A DNA stretch of 64,000 nt, taken from the NCBI GenBank assembly GCA_019400425.1, contig JAFREE010000003.1, forward strand, positions 372,001 through 436,000, written 5' to 3'. A program made the position numbers and the translations under genes. The notes below the pieces were generated by a model that worked only from the letters and a program-made list of their open reading frames with translations, did not search any database and was not told the DNA's origin. Numbering within the stretch: the stretch's first letter is position 1; each line of letters opens with the position of its first letter. This stretch comes from Hymenochaete sp. R1. Lineage: Eukaryota; Basidiomycota; Agaricomycetes; Hymenochaetales; Hymenochaetaceae. Positions 58,441-64,000 of this stretch are shown here, piece after piece.

Positions 58441-61181
58441 ATGTCGCATTCCGTTTCGATCCCAGTGCCTGGCAGCGATAGGTCAATTGAGCTTCAGACC
58501 GGGCTGTTTATCAACAATGAGTTCGTGCCGTCTGTAGATGGCCTCACGCTTGAGTATGGGTCTCTCTCCTCGTTTCTCCCAGTTTACCCGCTCAAATCCG
58601 CGTCAATGACAGGTCTATCAATCCAGCGACCGAGGAGACGATTTGCAAGGTATCTGCTGGTATGCTTCAAGTTTGGCAGAACTTCTAGCCTGGCACCTTC
58701 GAGTTTGGTCTGACAGCCATTTAAATTCACACTGTTTGATTAGCTTCGGAGAAGGACATAGACATCGCTGTCGCGGCTGCTCGCAAGGCTTTCAAGACGA
58801 CCTGGGGGAAGAATGTCACCGGAGTGGAGCGATCTAGGCTGATCTACAAGCTCGCAGATCTTATCGAACGCGACCAGCAGCTCTTAGCGGAACTGGAGTC
58901 CATTGATAACGGAAAACCCGTGCGTATTGCGAGGTGCGAGATCCCGAATGGTCATGCTCTTGATTCATGTCTGGATAATGATAATAACGGAATTTTTATA
59001 ATTTAAGAGATGGAGATATTGCTGACACCATCGGTTGTCTGCGGTATTACGCCGGCTGGGCGGACAAAATCGTGGGCCAGGTGAGTTGCAGCGCCTATCC
59101 AGACGGAAATCGTAAATGAAAAAACAACGACAACTTGTGTAGACGATAGAAGTCGATAACAAGACAAAGCTTGCTTTGACGCGCCATGACCCCATCGGTG
59201 TTTGTGGTCAAATGTCCGAATCTAATCTCGCTCACCCCTTCACGAACAAACCTCTGATTGGCATACTTCTTCTTCTACAACAGCATCCCATGGAACTATC
59301 CGATAATGATGTGGTTCGTCACTTCTTATTTCAAACCTGGCGTTTGTCGAAAGACTCCATCCTCATTCCTGGTTTTGTACAGGGTCTGGAAAATCGGCCC
59401 TGCACTGGCCACCGGTTGCACTATTGTGATGAAGCCTTCAGAATTGACTCCGTTGACATCTTTAGTACGTCAATTCATGAGGATTCTGCCTGTGACTAAT
59501 GTCGAGTTGATAGAAACTTTCCGAATTGGTGAAAGAAGCGGGGTAAGAGGATTCTGAGTTCAGTCCTAATACAGACTTCGATTGAGAGTGAACGCGTCAG
59601 GTTTCCGGCTGGCGTTATCAACACCGTACCTTCACTTGGTCCTGTCGGGGGATCGGCGCTTGCAGCGCATCCGGACGTGGACAAGGTAGCCTTCACAGGT
59701 TCGACAGTCACGGGCCGCAAGATAATGGAGGCAGCCGCAAAGAGCAACTTGAAAAAGGTATAGATGGAATTCAGACCGGCGTTTGTCTGAAGCCTGCGTT
59801 CTGACGTCTTCCATGTAAAACTTTGTAGGTGTCCTTGGAACTCGGAGGCAAGTCGCCTAATATCATATTTGAATCTGCAGACCTGGAACAAGGTGCGTAC
59901 CACTCGGTAATGGCTATCACTGTGTGGCGTCGCACATGCTCACAGAAAACTCACTGTGTGATTCAGCTGCTAACTGGGCGGCTCTTGGGATTTTATTCAA
60001 TACCGGACAGGACTGCACTGCGGGATCAAGAGTTTACGTCCAAGAGACTGTCTATGAGAAATTCATGAGCTTGCTCGTTCAGAAGGCTAAGGAACTCGTA
60101 GTCTCGCATGGATTCGATGAGGCGGCCTCGGCCGGACCCCTGGTAAGCAACTCTTGTCCACCCATCCGACAAATTCGCAGTGAGATCAAGCCATGATAGA
60201 TATGTGCTAACCAAATCTGTGCCTCTATTCAGGTCTCTAAAACTCAGTACGAGCGTGTTTGGAACTATATTGAGTCCGGAAAAGCCGAAGGTGCGAAAGT
60301 CGTTTTTGGAGGCGAAAAACGCAACACCAAAGGGTATTGGGTTGATCCAACAAGTAGGTCCCATTCCCATCCACACGCAATCTCTGGATCGATCTTTCGC
60401 CTTATCCGTTTATTTTTTTTTCTTTCTTCCTCTTCACTTTTAAAACGTCCTTGAGTCTTTGCCGATATCAAGCCTTCTATGAAGATAGTCAAAGAAGAGG
60501 TACGTGTTATCTGCTTCCGTCACTTCTTGACTTCTTACTTCTTGTAATTATGCTCTGACCACGTGCGTGCAGATCTTCGGACCGGTTCTGTCAGTTGGGA
60601 AATTCAGCACGGAAGAAGAAGCGATTGAACTAGCGAATGACACGAGCTATGGGCTCGGCGCCGGTTTCCATTCGAGTGAGTCGTCAAGAAGAAAGTAGCA
60701 AGAAAAGTACCATTTTGGGTTGACGGACGTGTTTTTTTTTTGCTTGAATAGATGATGCGAATCAATGTATGCGCGTCTCTTCGGCTCTGGAAGCCGGGAC
60801 TGTAAGCATCTGAACCGAAATATTTTCGAGAGTTTCAGAAAAAATTACCGGGTTTGACAGGTCTGGGTGAACCAGTACAATATATTGGTGAACAACGTCC
60901 CCTTCGGAGGAAAGAAACAAAGCGGCATTGGTAATGCATCACAATTAGTACCCAATATGTCGGCTTCTGACTCAAACATCTCATTTCCTCCATTCATTCA
61001 CTTCCTCACCGCCTTCCTTGCGACTCCCCCCCCCCCCCCCAAATACACCCCCGGATCGCGACAACGGCCGGTATCCCGATATACTATAGGTCGCGAACTT
61101 GGTAGCTACGCGCTGGACGAGTACACATCGGTCAAGGCCATCCACTGGAACTTTGGCGAGAAGCTCGACTGGCCATTCTGA
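58441..61181 (+). CDS. NAD(P)-dependent aldehyde dehydrogenase
   Basis: This is a class 1/2-type aldehyde dehydrogenase that oxidises acetaldehyde and similar aldehydes to acids. About sixteen exons join in phase. [20 protein letters not shown] and [12 protein letters not shown] open the fold. [20 protein letters not shown] and [19 protein letters not shown] form the coenzyme site. [15 protein letters not shown], the general base in [14 protein letters not shown], and the catalytic Cys in [15 protein letters not shown] follow. Then come [33 protein letters not shown] and [19 protein letters not shown], ending FGEKLDWPF. No presequence is obvious, so it is probably cytosolic. One intron near 61,020 contains a run of about 14 C. 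It is not a close copy of the SSADH gene at 48.4-50.8 kb. Confidence 0.92.
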
Positions 61182-61975
61182 AGGGAAATCTGAAACGCGG
61201 AATAGCCTTCTGCCGAATCGGACCTCCGTACGCAGTGTATGGAAGATCCTGCTGTAAGATTGGTGGGGGGGAGGATTGGTTCGGAGTCGGAACTGAATCG
61301 AATTGTAACAGTATGTAAAACAAGAGAAAACAATATACGAGGGCGCACGCCGCCTGCGTCGATTATCGCGAAACATCTTGCGGCCGTGGAAATGCACTTA
61401 TACAGTCGATGGGGGCGACGGGCGATGATGTGGGCGCATCCCTGTAATTTGTTCGAGGACAAGATTCGTATCTTGCTTGCTTGCTTATCGAACATCAAAC
61501 GAACGAAAAAAAAAATTCGGCGCCTCGGTCCCTCGAACTCTTTCCCTCCCCCCCATCAAACGGCAAGGGAATGAATAGTGATCTTGATATGCATCTGGTG
61601 GTGTTATACAAAGGAACAAAGGGGCCTCACCTCACAGTCCCTGGCGCCTCGAGAGAAACTAGTAAACAAAACACGAAGCGAGCCGTAATCGACTATCTAT
61701 TCTCTTTCTTTCCTATCCCTCGCCACTCGCAACCCCACGTTTTTTACTTTTACTCCACGTTCTCGGCCTGTCGCCCACGAGTCCACCCTCAGCCACCGCC
61801 GGTGGAAAGCGAACCAGGCCCACATACCGCCTGCCCACACTACCCACCACTGCGCCTATGTGGGTCGCTTCAATTTCAGAGCTTCAGAGCGGAGCGTCGA
61901 CGCACGCGTACACGCGTATGGCTCCATGAACAGCAAGCAAAGTGTCGGGTCACTGGTGTCGGCGTCTCTCCTCCC

Positions 61976-62000
61976 CTCTCCCCCCCCCCCAAAAAAAAAA
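61976..62000. repeat. C-run joined to an A-run
   Basis: A C/T stretch ending in at least ten C is followed directly by ten A (61991-62000). Such runs are prone to sequencing length errors. Confidence 0.8.
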
Positions 62001-62228
62001 TCCAATCCAATCAATCAATGTATACCTATGCCCACGACGAACACAATTCAGTCGGCTAACTCACCCCGTTTTCCCATATAGCCAGCGCAAGCGCAAGCGC
62101 CGACGCGATGGGAAACGAAAGAGGCCTGGGGAGAGGAGGGGAAGGGACGCGGACCGTCCCCCCTTCGTTCGTTCGTTCGATTGAATGAACTGCGTTGGAT
62201 CTCGCTAAAATATAACATAACCACCCCT

Positions 62229-62242
62229 CCCCCCCCCCCCCC
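62229..62242. repeat. Run of 14 C
   Basis: A homopolymer of about 14 C, seen directly in the sequence. Confidence 0.85.
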
Positions 62243-62306
62243 AAAGACGAAAAACTTGTGTCCCCGGTCTCGGTCAATGACGGCGCTCTCCCGAAAAGAA
62301 AGAACC

Positions 62307-62333
62307 ATGTATGTATGTGTATGTATGTATGTA
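62307..62333. repeat. ATGT microsatellite
   Basis: Repeated ATGT units, about six, with one GTGT interruption. Confidence 0.85.
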
Positions 62334-62608
62334 ACATCATTGATGCTAGTGCTCGCCGGCCAGATGGCCAGCCTGAGTAGTGTCATGTGCTATTTCTTTC
62401 CTTCCCTCGTCGAAGTGACAATTCAGAATCGGGTGGTGCGCGTGTGCGATTGTTGGCTGGACTCGGAGCGCTCGCTGGAAGGGTCAGCGTGAGCGAGTAC
62501 ATGAGTGAACAGAGCGACGGCGAACGCATTTTAAGGTTATATGATGCACCCAGGGTTGGACGAAGTGTTATACAAACCCTGTTTGGGGGGCCCCAGCTCA
62601 GATGACTT

Positions 62609-62645
62609 GTGTCCGTGTCCGTGTCTGTGTCTGTGTCTGTGTCTG
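62609..62645. repeat. GTGTCC/GTGTCT hexanucleotide repeat
   Basis: Six tandem hexamers: first copies are GTGTCC, later ones GTGTCT, as expected from copy expansion after a C-to-T change. Confidence 0.85.
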
Positions 62646-62894
62646 CGAGCGTGTTATATGTATTTTGGACCTTGATACCTTGATTTCCTGATTTCGCGCT
62701 GTGGCCGGGGGGAGGAGGGGCCCGGAGAGGGAGTCCACTGGCAGCCAATAGCCAATGAAATGAATGAGCGGAGTCGTCATTCAACGGTAACGGCAACGCG
62801 GAGCCGGTAAGGGAAGAAGAAAGAAAAAGAGACAATTTGATTCTATGGACTCATCTCATGGGTGGGGCCTCTTCGGGGACTTTTCTTCCCTTTC

Positions 62895-62915
62895 TTCAGT
62901 TCAGTTCAGTTCAGT
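62895..62915. repeat. TTCAG pentanucleotide repeat
   Basis: Four tandem TTCAG units. Confidence 0.8.
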
Positions 62916-63460
62916 CGTCGTGTGTACGGCATCGAGAATCTAGAAGTGGCGGAGTCCAGGTCCCGGCAAGGCTGGCTTGAGAGCGCGGAACGGGAACGGG
63001 AACAGGAAGGCTTTCCTTGGACGGGCTTCTGATGCAAGCAAGATGGATTTAATGAGGAGTCTCAAAACAACAGACATTAGTGTCATATTAACGATGAAAC
63101 GCACAAACAGGTTGCTACTAAATGAATCAAGGCGGAGAAAGTGGGTTTTAGGCGGCGTCGCGGGAACCGGGCGCCACGAGAAAGTACATGAAAGGTCCAA
63201 GAAGCAGACGAACATACAAGATTATCATGCATTTACCATAGACAATAGATTGCAAGCGAAGCGACGAGCCTGAGGGGAGAGAAGGGGAGGAGGAAGGCGG
63301 TCAGTTGTTGGGGCCGTCATAACTTTTTGAGCTCTAGTGTGCTCCGTCGTTTGAGACACAGGAACGAAGAGTGCCTTGCAATGCAAAACTGTTATCAGCG
63401 TCCTCTTCGACAGAGAGTCGGGTCTTCTAAATCCTTACCATCTGGCAGACTGGATCGAAT

Positions 63461-64000
63461 TCATTGGAAACCTTGTCCAACGCCACTGGAACCGTACTGC
63501 CCGGCGGATCCTCCCTGAACGCATTGAACAGAGCAGAGAAAAGTAGATTAGCCCTGGCTCATGACCCATGTGGGATGACTGAGCGACATACGGAAGACAA
63601 CGAGTTTTGGTACATGGTTTGATCTGACAAGCCATAGGCGCCGCTACCGTGCATCGGGCCTTGGCTATAGTAAGTGGATTCAGACCTACGCCGTTCCGAA
63701 ACCAGAGTTATTAAAGATTGGAAATCAGATTCAATGCCCCTCCCTCCGTGAATGGCTTGATGACGAACCTAGCGTAAGGCTGGCCCGCCACCGAGTGGCT
63801 TTGACCCATGGACTGCGCGGACGTCCCTCGAACCATTGGCACCGACGTCGAGTTTCCCGAGTAGGCATGCCCATAGTTTAGGAGCGATGTTCCGGCTTGA
63901 GCGTGCACAGCACCATCGGGCCACTGCTGACCGGCTTGAGTATGACTGTAGCTTGAACCCTGACTTTGAAGAGGTGTTTGAGAGTTACCAAAGAACGCGA
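63461..64000 (-). CDS. Q/G/S/Y-rich protein, C-terminal part (gene runs off the window)
   Basis: Three exons on the minus strand reach a TGA at 63461. The residues are FGNSQTPLQSQGSSYSHTQ, then WPDGAVHAQAGTSLLNYG, SAQSMGQSHSVAGQPYAR, SESTYYSQGPMHGSGAYGL, and after a second intron a Gly/Gln/Ser tail ending VGQGFQ. Both introns are GT..AG. This low-complexity composition fits the disordered end of a transcription or RNA-related factor, but no domain lies inside the window and the 5' part is missing. The long gene-poor stretch downstream may be its 3' UTR. Confidence 0.6.

Larger units (their letters stand above)
61182..63460. other. Gene-poor region with simple repeats
   Basis: No frame with family or splice support was found in these 2.3 kb, the longest empty stretch in the window. 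It holds several C-runs, an ATGT repeat, a GTGTCC/GTGTCT repeat and TTCAG repeats. It probably includes the ALDH 3' UTR and a long 3' UTR or regulatory region of the partial gene to the right. Confidence 0.55.

Noticed and set aside
48394..61181. The two aldehyde dehydrogenase genes as a local duplication
   Set aside because: Their catalytic signatures differ (GQTCICANR versus GQDCTAGSR) and their exon structures are unrelated, so they are distant family members.

Overview
The window looks like a gene-dense stretch of nuclear chromosome from a filamentous basidiomycete, most likely a mushroom-forming agaricomycete. Nearly every gene is split by many short introns of about 45-70 nt with GT..AG ends, and intergenic gaps are small. 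The gene set is fungal: a Dicer-like RNase III, SIN-type Cdc14, retromer Vps17, two Rcf2-like proteins, and PKA regulatory subunit. No tRNA, rRNA, CRISPR array, virus or large transposon was seen. Gene models below were spliced by eye. Most exon joins were checked by reading phase and by family motifs.

Layout: 0.2-1.9 kb (-) CGI-58-type alpha/beta hydrolase; 2.3-3.9 (-) PKA regulatory subunit; 4.4-8.1 (-) a CCCH/RRM/RBR ubiquitin ligase; 8.6-9.4 (-) glycine-rich stress-type protein; 9.9-11.3 (-) COQ2; 11.6-12.7 (-) RhoGDI; 13.0-17.8 (-) two tandem CCCH zinc-finger paralogs; 19.2-21.5 (+) Vps17; 21.7-25.0 (-) bromodomain protein; 25.5-26.4 (-) an unrecognised gene; 26.7-27.5 (-) VAMP7-type R-SNARE; 28.5-30.8 (+) Tpa1/Ofd1 prolyl hydroxylase; 31.1-32.9 (-) Nop13-like RNA-binding protein; 33.3-35.3 (-) two tandem Rcf2-like genes; 35.6-38.1 (+) tail-anchored coiled-coil protein; 38.7-42.4 (-) FG-nucleoporin with an N-terminal membrane segment; 43.1-43.8 (+) cytochrome b5; 44.7-46.3 (-) SIN Cdc14; 46.8-48.3 (+) FAH-family hydrolase; 48.4-50.8 (-) succinate-semialdehyde dehydrogenase; 50.9-51.2 a MITE-like element; 51.4-57.2 (+) Dicer-like protein; 57.4-57.8 (-) a cytochrome oxidase small subunit; 58.4-61.2 (+) aldehyde dehydrogenase; 61.2-63.5 gene-poor DNA rich in simple repeats; 63.5-end (-) a partial Q/G/S-rich protein.

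The genes do not form a pathway cluster. Loose themes are mitochondrial respiration (COQ2, two Rcf2-like proteins, the oxidase subunit), membrane traffic (Vps17, VAMP7) and aldehyde/GABA carbon metabolism (SSADH, ALDH). The most unusual items are a nucleoporin with POM121-like topology, a Dicer whose helicase ATPase motifs have decayed while both RNase III centres remain, an RNA-binding RBR ligase, two tandem duplications, two 7-nt microexons in the SSADH gene, and a 275-bp inverted-repeat element beside the Dicer gene.
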